A DNA stretch of 64,000 nt from Cydia pomonella (GCF_033807575.1 NC_084730.1:2029986-2093985); one strand, 5' to 3'; counted from the stretch's first letter, positions 10,101 to 17,915 are shown. Notes: a model not told the origin generated them from the letters alone. Made by a program: numbers and translations.

Positions 10101-12417
10101 ACAGCCATATATAATTATGCGCGTACAAGAGAGATAGCAACCGCCAGGTCACTGTACGAAAATCTATCTGGAAAGCGTCTCTGCTTTAGAAAAAAGATTT
10201 AATGGCGGCCCGAATATATGGTGCTCCGTTTCGTCCGTTTCCGATGCTGATAGTACTGTACCGTTATTTATTTATTTTATTTCCCACACTTTTTTTCCTT
10301 GTACATCCATCATATATATCGGAGCGGTCAAGGTGCCCAAAAATATGTGAACATGTACTCTTGTGCGTACAATAGAGGCGTGTTCATATATTTGTGAGCA
10401 CCTTGGCCGCTCCGATATATCTGATGGCGACTGTAATTCAAGTGAAAAGTATCATTTGAAGTATGTTATTATTACCCCGGTTATCCAGTTCTTGTTTCCA
10501 TTTTTCGGCGAGCGCGTCTCCCCGAGGCGCCGCCCTGTGGCCTGGTGTACATCTGAAAAAAAAAAAACAAGAATAAATTCAATTTTAATATATAACGTAT
10601 AATTGTAGGTACTAAAAAGACTCAATCTGTATTCCGAATTATTTTTGTTTCGTTTATCGTGTGCTAAAATATCCGTAAACAAACGTTTTATTTACAAAAC
10701 CGTTATTTAAATTTTTTGGGTTTTTGACATTTAACACATATTAGTGAAAGAATAAGGATCAAAGTCAAATGGCGTTCTAAAAGTTTCAATCATGTGTCGA
10801 AACTCGAAAGATGGCGGTTATTTTTTTTTTATACCACGAAAGTGGCAAACAAGCATATGGCCCGCCTGATGGTAAGCAGTCACCGTAGTCTAAGGACGCC
10901 TGCAACTCCAGAGGTGTTACAGTCAGCTGCAAAAATATGTATCGGGAGAATCGTCTCATAAATATGGTACCACACTCTTATTACACTGGAATAAGATGCT
11001 ATGGGACATATTTTTGAGTAAGATGTTCCCTTTAAAAATCTGTACACTCCTTTTTTGAAGAACCTCATTCTGTGGAGTGTGGACCCACAATTTACTGTGG
11101 CTACAAAATTTTCTTTGTCAGTCCACCTCTATTTCAAATTGTCTTTGGTACAGTCAAGGTATTAAATATTGATACGGACAAAGTGCCAAAAATATGCATA
11201 CACGACCTTATTGCTTATAAAATATGTATATTAAGGTAGTGTGTACATAATTTTGTCACTTCGCCCGTATCGATATTTAATACCTTGACCGCACTACACG
11301 CATGTTGACAACGTAGAGAGCCAATCAAAACTTTTATTGACCAATCACTAGGTATTTTATTTATTAGCGGGCAATTATGTACTCGTATTGGGTAATATTC
11401 TCTCTGGACCCGGGTACGTCCTTAAACTGCGTCCAAAAGAGAGGTATGGGCATTGTGAATGTCATCTCGCTTTGTGTGGTAGGGCACAGCACAGCGGATG
11501 TCATTCCAGATCTAGAGCAGAGCCCAACTGGGGAAGTACCTCCACCTTACAGAAAACCGCAGCCAAATAACACTAGACTTTTCAAACGACTACTTCGCAA
11601 GCATCTTCTGTCAGAAGAACTTAAATAAGGTTCACCATCATGTATATGTACATAATTATATGTATTAGTCTATCTTTTATACATTATATAAGTGGTAGTA
11701 TTTAACTATTTATATATTTTTAATATTATTTGACTTCACGTTTAATTTTTTCCTTATTATTTGTTATTATTTTTTCCTGCACCAACATACACAAATGTCT
11801 CTGTTTGACCCAATGGTTGACTAGTAGAGAATGCCTTTTGGCATTAAGTTCGCCATTTGTACATTTTTCTTTATGTGTGCAATAAAGTTTAAATAAATAA
11901 AATAAATAAATAGACCCTACTCATAGTGTTGTGTTCCTGCCGGTGAGTAAGATTGCCAGAGCTCAACGAGGGGGGGTAAGGGTCGGCAACACGCATGTTA
12001 CTCCTCTGCTTACCATTACCGCCAGGCGAGCCGTATGCTTGTCTGCCACCGACGTAGTATAAAAAAAATTCGCTCGAGGCCTAGACGCTTTTTTTTTCAC
12101 TTTTTTTACAATAAGCCATTAAAAATTTGGGTTTAAATAGATTTATTGTACAATTTTTGCTGACACAGGTCTAAAACCCACCTCAAAAACTTACAAAAAA
12201 ACTTACATACTTTTTTTGTTAAAACTTACAAAAAAAAAACAAAATCATGATACTCTCACTGAGCAGTGAGTGAAGAAACCACGGGGCCTTAATCAGATTC
12301 TTCTTAAGCTTTATAAGATAATTTCTGTCATAAAAGCTAAAAATAAATACACACCTGTATACATCTGATATGCTAAGCTGTCCTTTGCGACCTTTCACGA
12401 ACAGTGGCCTGGTATAC
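964..12417 (-). CDS. ABC transporter subfamily C (MRP4-like), partial gene of nine exons
   Basis: Nine minus-strand exons (12417-12355, 10552-10476, 8272-8170, 7171-7067, 6413-6311, 5610-5394, 4413-4257, 2823-2470, 1129-964) join with matching phases into 1345 nt, about 448 codons. ABCC proteins are full ABC transporters (TMD1-NBD1-TMD2-NBD2) in the plasma membrane that use ATP to export organic anions and conjugates. Visible here are the pre-TMD segment, all six helices of TMD1, and the start of NBD1. Landmarks typical of the family are KNPSLLRA, SLIYRK, the T.D..RFD loop, IPLQGYLGKISSKLRRKTA, RTDNRIRLMNEVIQ, IKMYAWE and VSVKRMQEF. The initiation exon is not recognised. Walker A and everything after lie left of base 1. 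All introns are filled with mobile elements. Exon borders are GT-AG throughout, so I judge the gene intact. Substrate cannot be told. Confidence 0.88.
1205..1885. repeat. Long interspersed repeat, also inverted at 26233-26705
   Basis: The segment from 'agggttccgtagttactctt' to 'ctacggagccctaaaa' reappears in opposite orientation at 26233-26705 and its copy at 62710. It shares 'gagcttaaagtatggtaaat' and the 'aggtaccctaaaaaaaat' block. Both ends carry gggttccgta-like motifs and a GACAGACAGACGGACATGGCG run at 1811-1836. It has no open frame and lies in the intron between the two leftmost ABCC exons. Confidence 0.65.
2470..2823 (-). CDS. ABCC exon: TM5-TM6 of TMD1
   Basis: Acceptor 'ctttaccttacag' lies before 2823 and donor 'GG|gtaagt' after 2470. 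The 354-nt exon starts by completing the Lys codon (AA|A) from the exon at 4257. It reads KEMNIIKKMSWLRAVM, then two hydrophobic helices, then EAYVSVKRMQEFLLLAEVD, the conserved end of ABCC TMD1. It closes with a charged linker. The same frame appears to extend upstream as MAVNLRRYKVFF, but that part is MITE sequence behind the acceptor and not coding. Confidence 0.9.
2851..3205. mobile_element. Foldback MITE, GATGGCGCC family
   Basis: Left arm begins 'aagagaatttgaaatagagg' and contains 'gcgacgtaaatttactgcca'. The right arm is its inverse, ending 'atttcaaattctctttggta'. The middle carries 'gcgccatctaatagat'. Other copies are near 7210, 10735, 17755 and 38196. One end lies 26 bp from the ABCC splice acceptor. 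Confidence 0.8.
3868..4113. mobile_element. Foldback MITE ending in ACACGGTGGCCAAAAATATG
   Basis: Outer arms 'cggtggccaaaaatatgtgc' and 'gcacatattttttggccacc' face each other. Inner arms 'actgagcaactattactatg' and 'agtaaaagttgctcagtata' continue the palindrome. Non-coding. A related decayed copy sits at 35960-36160, where the actgagcaac arm and the tttcgcgatttcggggttgg block recur. Confidence 0.75.
4257..4413 (-). CDS. ABCC exon: intracellular loop with IKMYAWE motif
   Basis: The exon lies between acceptor 'ttttcag' and donor 'AGGAA|gtaagt'. Its 157 nt start by completing the Gly codon (G|GT), then read YLGKISSKLRRKTAMRTDNR, RLMNEVIQSIEAIKMYAWEN and FARIIGEAR. This is the long cytosolic coupling loop between helices 4 and 5, one of the most conserved parts of ABCC proteins. 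It ends with AA, which the next exon completes to Lys. Confidence 0.92.
4414..5040. other. Intron, mostly unique AT-rich sequence
   Basis: No element is recognised in 4440-4915. From 4916 to 4981 the sequence repeats the intron that follows the real exon (5341-5393, 'cccaggagacaaaaatggtcc' compared with 'gccaggagacaaataatggtcc'). This marks the downstream edge of a tandem exon duplication. Confidence 0.6.
5041..5336 (-). pseudogene. Relic duplicate of the ABCC TM3-TM4 exon, split by a retroposon
   Basis: Parts 5041-5108 and 5251-5336 match the neighbouring exon 5394-5610. On the minus strand LLTAD.PRF.MA and IVRKPIENLL can be read against LLTADAPRFDMA and LVRTPIESLL. The copy has a 2-bp deletion after the PRFEMA-like stretch (frameshift), an 18-bp in-frame deletion near its donor end and a 142-bp retroposon with target duplication. 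It lacks the first 30-odd bases including the acceptor. It is a dead tandem duplicate, perhaps once an alternative exon. Confidence 0.8.
5109..5250 (+). mobile_element. 3' fragment of SINE-like family A with target duplication
   Basis: The insert runs from 'tcaacgagggg' to 'ccgacgtagtataaaaaaaa' and is flanked by ATCAGC on both sides (5103-5108 and 5250-5255). A terminal A run plus a short target duplication indicates LINE-machinery retrotransposition. The family also occurs at 6692, 11404, 35435 (reverse), 41388 and in the right contig. Confidence 0.8.
5394..5610 (-). CDS. ABCC exon: TM3-TM4 of TMD1
   Basis: Acceptor 'aatttgtttcag' lies before 5610 and donor 'CAAG|gttagt' after 5394. The 217-nt exon begins in phase 0 with LLRLETGESGLSGRVLTLL, then TADAPRFDMACLF. 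Two membrane helices follow (around ESLLIVYLMYRQ and VGVAFLLMFIPLQ). It ends one base into Gly. The T-D-x-x-RFD element and the PLQ at the helix end are typical of ABCC TMD1. A broken duplicate lies just downstream. Confidence 0.92.
5640..6300. other. Intron with a short CACGTG-centred palindrome
   Basis: Mostly unique AT-rich intron. Around 5995-6045 'aaaagacatcaacacgtgca' faces 'tgcacgttggtgtcttttcc', a compact inverted repeat. 6060-6130 repeats in inverse near 33370-33450 (ttcattatagttgactg, gttgggagccc). No gene is seen. Confidence 0.45.
6311..6413 (-). CDS. ABCC exon: TM2 region ending SLIYRK
   Basis: Acceptor 'taacgttacag'-type lies before 6413 and donor 'AGGAAG|gtatgc' after 6311. The 103-nt exon completes Gly with its first base and reads FMAINASMMHPMLLWLLD, then MAMKIRVACCSLIYRK. 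SLIYRK is the hallmark end of the second helix in ABCC proteins. It ends in phase 0, fitting the start of 5610. The longest open frame here is a different, spurious one. Confidence 0.9.
6692..7050 (+). mobile_element. SINE-like family A, nearly full copy
   Basis: Runs from 'atggacccgggtatgtcc' to 'accgacgtagtataaaaaaa'. The internal open frame reading PYSYCCVPAGD is a property of the repeat family, not a gene. The terminal A-rich end stops about 16 bp from the donor site of the ABCC exon at 7067-7171. Confidence 0.8.
7067..7171 (-). CDS. ABCC exon: TM1-TM2 loop
   Basis: Acceptor 'ttgttttcag' lies before 7171 and donor 'GTAGG|gtaagt' after 7067. The 105-nt exon encodes LSIPMCLEGLINYFSPN, then TTLAYFYAAGVV. 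This matches the family pattern of a helix leading to YFSPN followed by the YAAG start of the next helix. Phases: the first G completes Arg, and the final GG is completed to Gly by the exon at 6413. The exon is squeezed between a retroposon (6692-7050) and a MITE (from about 7210). Confidence 0.9.
7210..7760. mobile_element. GATGGCGCC-family foldback MITE carrying a second MITE
   Basis: Left arm 'aaagagaatttgaaatacag' and right arm 'caattcaaattctctttgc' bound a palindromic element like that at 2851-3205. A second palindrome (7326-7472) is inserted in the left arm beside a CTTA repeat. Its left end lies about 37 bp upstream of the 3' splice site of ABCC exon 7067-7171. Confidence 0.75.
7326..7472. 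mobile_element. Nested palindromic MITE, arms with GACGGTGCGAG
   Basis: 'gggcccatttagacggtgcg' and 'gtgccgtctaaatcagccct' are inverted ends of a 147-bp element sitting inside the outer MITE. CTTA flanks both sides. The inner arms 'gagaactcgcacgcgag' and 'gcatgcgagttcgcgtg' extend the pairing. Confidence 0.75.
7770..8165. other. Intron, no recognised feature
   Basis: AT-rich intron sequence between the MITE and the next ABCC exon. I see no repeat arm or coding signal apart from short homopolymers. Confidence 0.5.
8170..8272 (-). CDS. ABCC exon: KNPSL segment and first helix of TMD1
   Basis: Acceptor 'tatatttcag' lies before 8272 and donor 'ATAAG|gtgagt' after 8170. The 103-nt exon starts by completing Glu (G|AA), then reads KGKNPSLLRAIIKIYG and KFIIGNILFAIVDASI. 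The K-x-P-S-L-x-R-A motif just before helix 1 is standard in ABCC4-like proteins. The open AG at the end pairs with G of the next exon to give Arg. In the right-contig copy both borders carry 1-bp indels. Confidence 0.9.
8520..9715. other. Intron, no gene recognised
   Basis: Three short similar blocks recur: 'gttgacatggttgtgtctcctggacaac' at 8548-8575, a variant at 8683-8711, and 'tgtctcctggccaacgtgac' at 8996-9015. These look like decayed direct repeats. A small open frame at 9443-9658 has no recognisable similarity and is judged chance. Confidence 0.45.
9717..9968 (-). pseudogene. LINE ORF2 C-terminal fragment
   Basis: The minus strand is open for 83 codons to a TGA at 9717: ELHDLIPPSPFHHR, RRGERMHPFVVNIPF, RTKRF, RTAKAWNALPPSVFPDKYDL, FKARVNRLLLNR. 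The R-T-x-x-x-W-N-x-L-P-x-x-V-F-P signature is the conserved tail of many insect non-LTR reverse transcriptases. The 3' UTR and A-rich tail follow at 9640-9716. It is a 5'-truncated insertion in an ABCC intron. The 3' end of the same family is found again at 40393. Confidence 0.8.
10305..10437. mobile_element. Palindromic MITE, ATATATCGGAGCGGYCAAG family
   Basis: 'atatatcggagcggtcaagg' and 'ccttggccgctccgatatat' are inverted arms around a short centre with 'aatatgtgaacatgtac' and 'gttcatatatttgtgagc'. The end ctgatggcgactgta equals the end of the larger element at 19400-20022, so both belong to one family. TA-flanked ends suggest a Tc1/mariner-type MITE (inference). Confidence 0.8.
10476..10552 (-). 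CDS. ABCC exon: pre-TMD1 segment GDALAEKWKQEL
   Basis: A long pyrimidine tract and 'cag' precede 10552, and donor 'CCGGG|gtaataat' follows 10476. The 77-nt exon completes Arg with its first base, then reads CTPGHRAAPRGDALAEKWKQ and ELDNR. It ends one base into Glu, completed by AA of the next exon. The position of GD-LAEKW-EL just before the KNPSL motif matches the family. The gtaataat donor is unusual in position +4 and +5 but acceptable. Confidence 0.85.
10735..10920. repeat. MITE arm fragment joined to reversed SINE-like A end
   Basis: 10735-10815 repeats one arm of the GATGGCGCC MITE (aaagaataaggatcaaagtc, cgaaagatggcgg). 10828-10920 is the 3' end of family A in reverse (ttttttttataccacgaaag, caagcatatggcccgcctgat). 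A retroposon inserted into an older MITE is likely. The remainder of the MITE arm resumes near 11095-11150. Confidence 0.65.
11151..11294. mobile_element. Palindromic MITE, ACAGTCAAGGTATTAAATAT ends
   Basis: 'tcaaggtattaaatattgat' faces 'tatcgatatttaataccttga', and inner arms 'acggacaaagtg' and 'cacttcgcccgt' continue. The core resembles the element at 29603-29742 (gatacggacaaagtg shared). Non-coding. Confidence 0.8.
11404..12069 (+). mobile_element. SINE-like family A interrupted by a LINE tail
   Basis: Family A sequence from 'ggacccgggtacgtcc' breaks off at 'aataacactaga', continues after 11912 at 'ccctactcatagtg', and ends 'ccgacgtagtataaaaaaaa'. Uninterrupted copies read straight through this junction, proving that 11577-11912 is a later insertion. 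Confidence 0.8.
11577..11912 (+). mobile_element. 5'-truncated LINE 3' end inserted into family A
   Basis: It opens with about 16 codons ending FKRLLRKHLLSEELK and a stop, then a 3' UTR, and finishes with an AATA/AAATAAAT tail next to a repeated 'taga'. The K-R-L-x-x-L-L pattern before a stop is common at the end of insect LINE ORF2. Confidence 0.65.
12355..12417 (-). CDS. ABCC exon: N-terminal region before TMD1
   Basis: Acceptor 'acatgtttcag' lies before 12417 and donor 'ATACAG|gtgtgt' after 12355. The 63-nt exon has one base, 20 codons YTRPLFVKGRKGQLSISDVY, and an open AG that the next exon completes to Arg. In ABCC proteins the pattern (W-T)-x-P-L-F-x-x-G-x-x-x-x-L-x-x-x-D-[LV]-Y lies about 60-80 residues before helix 1. 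One or more upstream exons with the start codon should exist; I could not place them. In the right contig a 1-bp insertion abuts this donor. Confidence 0.85.
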
Positions 12418-12465
12418 CTGAAACATGTGAATAAGTACGGCTACCATGAGCTTATCACTGACATG

Positions 12466-12596
12466 ACACTATACTATCCGCAAAACTATCTGGCCGTCAG
12501 GTCATAATGTCATCTCTTTCACTCTTGGTTGGTCTTAACAAGGGTAAAGGAGATAGCATTATGATCTCAGTGGCCATTTAGTTTTGCGGCAAGTAT
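12466..12596. mobile_element. Palindromic MITE, CCGCAAAACTATCTGGCC ends
   Basis: 'atccgcaaaactatctggcc' is matched by 'ggccatttagttttgcggca', with paired inner blocks 'gtcataatgtcatctctttc' and 'aaaggagatagcattatgat'. The same family is inverted at 27058-27195. Confidence 0.8.
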
Positions 12597-12629
12597 AACA
12601 TATTTGTTAGCGTATGCGAAACCATTGAC

Positions 12630-13195
12630 ATATATCTAAAGACAATAAGAATGGTGCTAGTTCAGCGGTGTCACTCACGAATTCGAGACAATCCTGGGCT
12701 ACAACCGCGAAAAACAAAGTTCGTCAATTGCGGGCATTTTTCCCTGTCACACTAATGGGGTTGGCTGGTCGAAGTATTCAACAGATGGCGCCATCATAGC
12801 TTGCCCTGTCAATCCCTAGAATTGTGTCAAATTCTTGTTTTTTTTTGGAATTTTGTGACCTGGATTCCAGTACTTTAAGCCAAATCTCATAAAACAAAAC
12901 TAGAGACAGGGGCAAGCTATGATGGCGCCATCTATGCAAACCTTTGACAGTTGCCAACCCCATTACGTCTTAATGAGAGTAAAAGAGAAAGATCCCCGCA
13001 ATTTGCGATTTTCGGTTTTCGCGGTAGGCCCCCTGCATTCCAAGGCAACTAGTTGCGACTAATCGCACGCGTGATGCGAACTCATCAACCAATCGCGTTG
13101 TGACGTTAGACTGCACGATTGGCTTGAATTCGTGTGCGTGACACCGCTGTACTGGCCCCATTCTTATTGCCCATAAGGCCCGTCCTTAGTCAATG
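12630..13195. mobile_element. Foldback element with a nested palindrome
   Basis: Left arm 'gacaataagaatggtgctag', 'cagcggtgtcactcacgaattcg' is inverted on the right as 'cgaattcgtgtgcgtgacac' read through 'cattcttattgcccataagg'. A separate palindrome is nested at 12755-12964. A single arm of the same family occurs alone at 19005-19082. Non-coding. Confidence 0.75.
12755..12964. mobile_element. Nested MITE, TAATGGGGTTGGC ends
   Basis: Ends 'taatggggttggc' and 'gccaaccccatta' are exact inverses. Inner arms 'agatggcgccatcatagctt' and 'aagctatgatggcgccatct' pair perfectly, followed by 'gccctgtc' and 'gacaggggc'. The TA at each end fits a Tc1/mariner-type target, which is inference. Confidence 0.8.
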
Positions 13196-13486
13196 TGCGA
13201 AACTAACTTTCTATGCATCTCACTTGTACTGGCATGTTAATGCGAGCCAGATATACACCGTGTTTTTTTTATTTCCGTTAATTTCGAGGGTGCCCTGAGC
13301 TTAAATTAAATAACTGTCTCAAAGACACCGGTATTCTAATTAACTCCATTTGGGAGATAATCAATCATTCATTTTTATCTTATAAGGCCCTTACGAGCGT
13401 TTACAATTGCCTTAAGGCCTGTTTACATATTGATTAATGTTTATTGTTTAGTGCGAGTTCATACATTTGCTACTAAACTTAAGTAC

Positions 13487-13745
13487 TATCTCATAATAAT
13501 AAATATTATAGAACATTATTACACAAATTGACTAAGTCCCACAATAAGCTCAATAAGGCTTGTGTTGAGGGTACTTAGACAACGACATATAAAATATATC
13601 AATATTTATAAATACTTAAATACATAAAAAACACCCATGACTCAGTAACAAATGTAAATGCTCATCACACGAATTCCCTTACCAGAATTTGAACCCGGGA
13701 CCATCGGCTTCATAGGCAGGTTCACTACCCACTAGGCCAGATCGG
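13487..13745 (-). mobile_element. tRNA-headed SINE, reverse orientation
   Basis: Read on the minus strand, 'tggcctagtgggtagtgaac' gives a box A and 'gggttcaaattctg' a degenerate box B. The body 'gactcagtaacaaatg', 'aagctcaataaggcttgtgt' and an AT-rich tail follow. Sister copies are at 21870, 23786, 38935 and 42515. Confidence 0.75.
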
Positions 13746-13749
13746 TTGC

Positions 13750-14110
13750 AAATGTATGCAAGATTCCTCACGATGTTTTCCTTTACCGAAAAGCTAGTGG
13801 TAGAGGTAAATATCAGTGTAAGGCCTGAGTGGACGCCCGCTCGGCATGGCGTGCAGCGTGGCGTTGGCTCACAAGCGACGTGAGCAGCGTGCACTGCGGC
13901 CGCTCCTATACGTTTGCATTCGTTTAACATTCACGCTGCACGCCCCGCCCCGCTGCACGCCCCGCCCCGCTGCACGCCCAACTCCAGCATCCACTCAGGC
14001 CTTACAGTCTTCTTCTTCCTCGCGTTGTCCCGGCATTTTGCCACGGCTCATGGGAGCCTGGGGTCCGCTTGACAACTAATCCCAAGGTTTGGCGTAGGTA
14101 CTAGTTTTCA
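13750..14110 (-). mobile_element. Second SINE type split by a MITE
   Basis: 13757-13800 and 14010-14110 are the reverse complement of parts of the full SINE at 29811-30080 (aaaacatcgtgagg; cggaccccaggctcccatgag). The MITE 13817-14006 lies between them. Confidence 0.7.
13817..14006. mobile_element. MITE, TGTAAGGCCTGAGTGGA inverted ends
   Basis: 'tgtaaggcctgagtgga' at the left is exactly inverted at the right as 'tccactcaggccttaca'. The GC-rich core has a doubled 'cgctgcacgccccgccc' block. Its insertion point inside a SINE is clear, but I see no target duplication. Confidence 0.8.
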
Positions 14111-14221
14111 GGCCTTACAATCGGTTGATTAATTATGTATCAAGCTGAGACGACTGAGAACGATGCTATTAATTAGGGTGCCTCCCTGAAAGCATATGGT
14201 GGAAATATTTGCAGTGTTGGA

Positions 14222-14290
14222 TGATGTCTTAGTAGCTTAGATGGCAGAGCACTGGGCTAGCGACCCAGTAGTCGTAAGTTCAAGATGGTA
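14222..14290 (+). other. tRNA-like sequence, probably a SINE head
   Basis: 'tagcttagatggcagagc' fits box A. A CTGGG/CCCAG stem encloses ctagcga. 'gtaagttcaagatgg' is a poor box B because the GGTTCRANYCC core is not kept. The acceptor stem does not pair convincingly. The right-contig copy loses one C of the anticodon stem. I treat it as a tRNA-derived relic, not a functional tRNA. Confidence 0.45.
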
Positions 14291-14723
14291 ATTTTTTCCA
14301 CTTTTATTTAATTTTTCCAAGCTTAATATCAGAAAATTTCAACTTACCAAAAACATGATTTCGATATGAGATTGGCTGTCTCCCTCGGATTTTGCTTCCT
14401 CTCTACATCGAAGTAACCCGGGTCCATGTTAAAACTTATTTAAGTACGAATGTAAGTAACACTTATTTGTAGATTGGCACTGTTGGTTACGGCATTGTAT
14501 CTGTAACAAAAGACAAGGTTATATTAGAATAAGTTTTAAACAAGTTACTGTCAAAATAATAGTTACTGTCAATAGGGTTTAGGCAACGAAGCTTGCTGAG
14601 CTGCCTAATTAATGCTCAGAATGCAATTGAGGATGTCGCGCAGGCGACGCATCAGTGAAGCGCACCTCTTGCGCATTATCGCCGCAAAGCTGTCAATTTG
14701 TGCCTGCGCAAACATGCGAGAGG

Positions 14724-15077
14724 CAAGGCTCGAAATCCGGTTAAATTTCCTAACTATTATCATTGACGCAAAACCTTTTCATTTCGGTTTCATTCGTAAA
14801 CCTGTTATTTTTAAACCGGTTTTTAAGAGAACATTTCCATAATGTTCTTGACAGATTAACCGGTTTAGAACAATAAAACCCGGTTTCTTCGTATGTCGGT
14901 GTTTTTGTTTACGCGGCCCACCACCAGGCCGGCCGGCCGTTTCGTCGCTCGTCGAAAAAACCGGTTTATTTACAATAAAGATTTTCAAAATGTTCGCGTT
15001 CTTATGAAAGTTCGGAGTAAATTAAACCGAAATAAACCGGTATCTACCGTTATTTTTAAAACCAATTCAGAGCCTTG
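14724..15077. mobile_element. hAT-type MITE with 8-bp target duplication
   Basis: The 354-bp element starts CAAGGCTCGAAATCCGG and ends GAGCCTTG. It is flanked by GCGAGAGG (14716-14723) and GCCAGAGG (15078-15085), an 8-bp duplication with one mismatch. Repeated AACCGGTTT motifs fill the interior. A second copy with a perfect 8-bp duplication is at 27744-28060. Confidence 0.8.
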
Positions 15078-15280
15078 GCCAGAGGCACTATAAAATCGCA
15101 ACAACCCCATCAACACCCGGAACGCAGCACCAACAGTAGCAGCAGCAGCAAAGAGCAGGTCAATTTTTTAAAAACTCCACTCTAACCTACGGCACTTTAA
15201 CTGACCATTGGTGAACCTTATGTCTTTGCCATAAGGTTCTTGTATTGGCATTTAAAAGCGTGAACGATGATCGGCCCCGG

Positions 15281-15853
15281 TAGTGTTGGTTTAGTTAGAC
15301 TAGAGTCCTTCGAGTCCTCTGCTTCAAGAAGACTCGACTCAGTTTTTCACTCTTATAATTAAGACGAAACTCGAGTTCTTTTCAACTTATTAGACACCCG
15401 AGTCTTTTGTAGAGACTTGAGTCCTTTTCGGAGAACTTGTATTTTTTTTACGAATAACTTCGAAATGCGTTGTCTTTATGTAAAAATTTTAAACGCCTAA
15501 GACGCCTATTCCTTTACTGTAGTGTGTAAAACCTATAAAATTGTTGACTGAGTCTTTATTCGGAGACTCGAGTCCTTTTGAGTTGCGCTTAAAAAAGACT
15601 CAATAAAGGACTCGACTCGGGACATAAAAGACTTAGAAGTTTTTTAAGCTCTGCGGTGGCAGCATGCTTCCATTTTTATCACTTGTCACTATGCCCGTCA
15701 CTTTCGCGCTTACATAATTGTTAGAACGTGATAGGCATGGTGACAAATGATAAAGAGCCGACCATCTTAGCTCTACTGAGTCGATATAGTCGAGTAAAAA
15801 CGAGTCGATATCTTCAATTTAGACACAAACGACTTAAGTTCCTACTAACACTA
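15281..15853. mobile_element. hAT-type MITE, TAGTGTTGG ends
   Basis: Starts 'tagtgttggttt' and ends 'cctactaacacta'. The interior is rich in GAGTCCTTTTCGGAG and GACTCGAGTC blocks. The same family lies in opposite orientation at 19544-19995, where an 8-bp duplication is present. Here no clear duplication is seen. Confidence 0.75.
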
Positions 15854-15859
15854 GATCGG

Positions 15860-17190
15860 GGAAGCCCACTAGGTTTATTAAATACAATGACACATTGAGA
15901 GTCCAAAACCGGAGAGAATTAAGATCATTACCTACAAACCAAAACTAGACTTTATAGCTTCAACTTTAGGTTGTTTTTCCTTCGCAACTGTCCATTTTAA
16001 CGACGAGTCATGGATGCCAATAGTAAATACTTTAAATTCGTTTCTAACTATAGATCGTGTCATTCACGACGACGCGAGCCATGACTCGTATTGGCATATT
16101 AATAAAGGTTAGATTTGACAAATCTGCGCGTCATCGTGGATGACACGAACTGTATATTTTTTACCTGCTTACGCCAAGGTTATAATTATAACGGTTTATT
16201 TATGTGATTATACTGTCATTAGTGGCATTACTTATATTATTTTATTTTTGAAGTGAAAACTTCTTTAGCGGCGCTGTGCACTTTTTGTGAAGGGGAAAAA
16301 ATGTTAAACTCGCGACAGGTCACGTGACCGACAGATTCGACAGATTGAAAATTCGTAAGACGGACACGTGACGTCGTCGTTGAAATTATGGATGGAGGTT
16401 GATTTTTCTGAGAGATAAACTTTTCAATATTAAATAATTGTAATAGTTCTAAAGTGTTAAATTTTTAATGTAATAAAAATTGTCATGTTTGTATTCGATA
16501 GCGCAATAAATGAATATTGTATTTTACCACATAAATAATAGCACTTTTATACTGATAATTAAAGCAATTCGTACAAAATTATTCCCTAAACAAGCGCTGA
16601 TTCGTTCGGGTAAATGTTTCGTTTCGAGTGATAAGTGATGTGATATCTCAGTGTAACATTACGTTTTCGAAAAAGTGATGTGATATAGCATTACTTTTTG
16701 AAGCACTGTTTCGCGCATGTCTACTAAACATTCCAAAATATTAAAAATGCACAACGTTAATATTCAAGTTTTCACTTCTGCCGGCACCTCCGGAGTGCAA
16801 CCCGTTGTTTTATTTTTTATTTATCAAGGAGATAACAAAGAAACATACATGGAACGTGCAGGTACAATAAAATGTTGGTTACATATTTGAGTACAGACGT
16901 TTCCTTAAAAGTATTTCACTGTACGTAAAAAAGTATATTACTCTAAATTACTCTAATTACTTACCTCAATACAATGGGCCAATTGTCTACAAAAATTTCT
17001 AACGTCTGCCTATCTCGTGGTTATTTATCACGAGATATATAGCGACTATGAACGACAGGTCTTACGGTGTTACTCCACCTGTCCAACTTCTTGATCCAAT
17101 GTGTTTTTGCGTCTCTCATTTTCATCATGTTTAATGAGAGCAAGGACAATTGATTGTAATAGAGAGGAAGTCTAAGCAAAAAACGTGCCC
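15860..17190. other. No gene recognised
   Basis: An open stretch at 15890-16110 (about 72 codons in the right-contig copy) has no recognised similarity. An upstream ABCC exon or 5' UTR could lie here: a GT site sits at 16971 on the minus strand, but an in-frame stop close upstream and no start codon argue against coding. Confidence 0.4.
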
Positions 17191-17211
17191 CTTAGTTTGA
17201 TATCCAAAACA

Positions 17212-17316
17212 AATGGCGCTGTACTGCGGCATATGTTTTGCGGACACTGAACTTTCAAACGTCAAGTTGACAATCAGAGTTACCGCAAAATGTATGAAGC
17301 TGTACAGCGCCATCTC
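17212..17316. mobile_element. Palindromic MITE, ATGGCGCTGTA ends
   Basis: 'atggcgctgtactgcggcat' pairs with 'tgaagctgtacagcgccat', and 'ttttgcggacactgaac' faces 'cagagttaccgcaaaa'. About 105 bp, non-coding. Confidence 0.75.
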
Positions 17317-17754
17317 GTTTACCTTTCAAATTCGAAGCACGAAATTGTTTTAGATTTTACGCATCTTACTCAATCAATATATATTTGATGAGAAAGTGAG
17401 ACGCAATGCACATTAGACCAAGAAATCGGAGAGGTGGATAAATAAAATTATTTTATAAAAATATTTTGACTTGCGTTATTTCAAGATTTGATGTAATATA
17501 TTAAAAAAAGATGATTCTAAATACTAAGATTTAATGTATATTTAAAAAAAAATACTTCCCGCCGACTTTCTTGCGCCGGTATCTTCTCGCGCTGTGGTGC
17601 AAGGCATAGACAAATAAGTAAGGATAGAGTGCTAACTCCATACATCAGTTTTCTTACCAAAACGCGGGTTATTTCGTAGTCGACATACGCTAGATGTAGT
17701 AATAGTGGATTTATCAGTACCGCTACCAAAGAGACTGAAATATCACCTCTCCCT

Positions 17755-17915
17755 CGGATTGTAAAAGTAAACTTTTAGAATGCCATTTGACTTTGATCCT
17801 TATTCTTTCACTGATATGTGTTACACTTGTTCAATATCAAAAAGTGGCGCCATCTACTAGAGCATTGGCCAAAGGTATGGCGACATCTTTTCGAGCGATG
17901 GCGCCTCTCGCCTTT
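17755..17915. repeat. Half of a GATGGCGCC-family MITE
   Basis: One arm only (aacttttagaatgccatttg, actttgatccttattctttc, gtggcgccatctactag) followed by the 'tcgagcgatggcgcc' centre. The second arm is missing. Confidence 0.65.

Noticed and set aside
14222..14290. Functional tRNA gene with an AGC-like anticodon loop
   Set aside because: Box B is degenerate, the acceptor stem does not pair, and the right copy has lost a stem base.
16960..17060. Possible 5' ABCC exon with GAG|gtaagt donor on the minus strand
   Set aside because: The phase could fit, but a stop occurs close upstream, there is no start codon or good acceptor, and no family motif.
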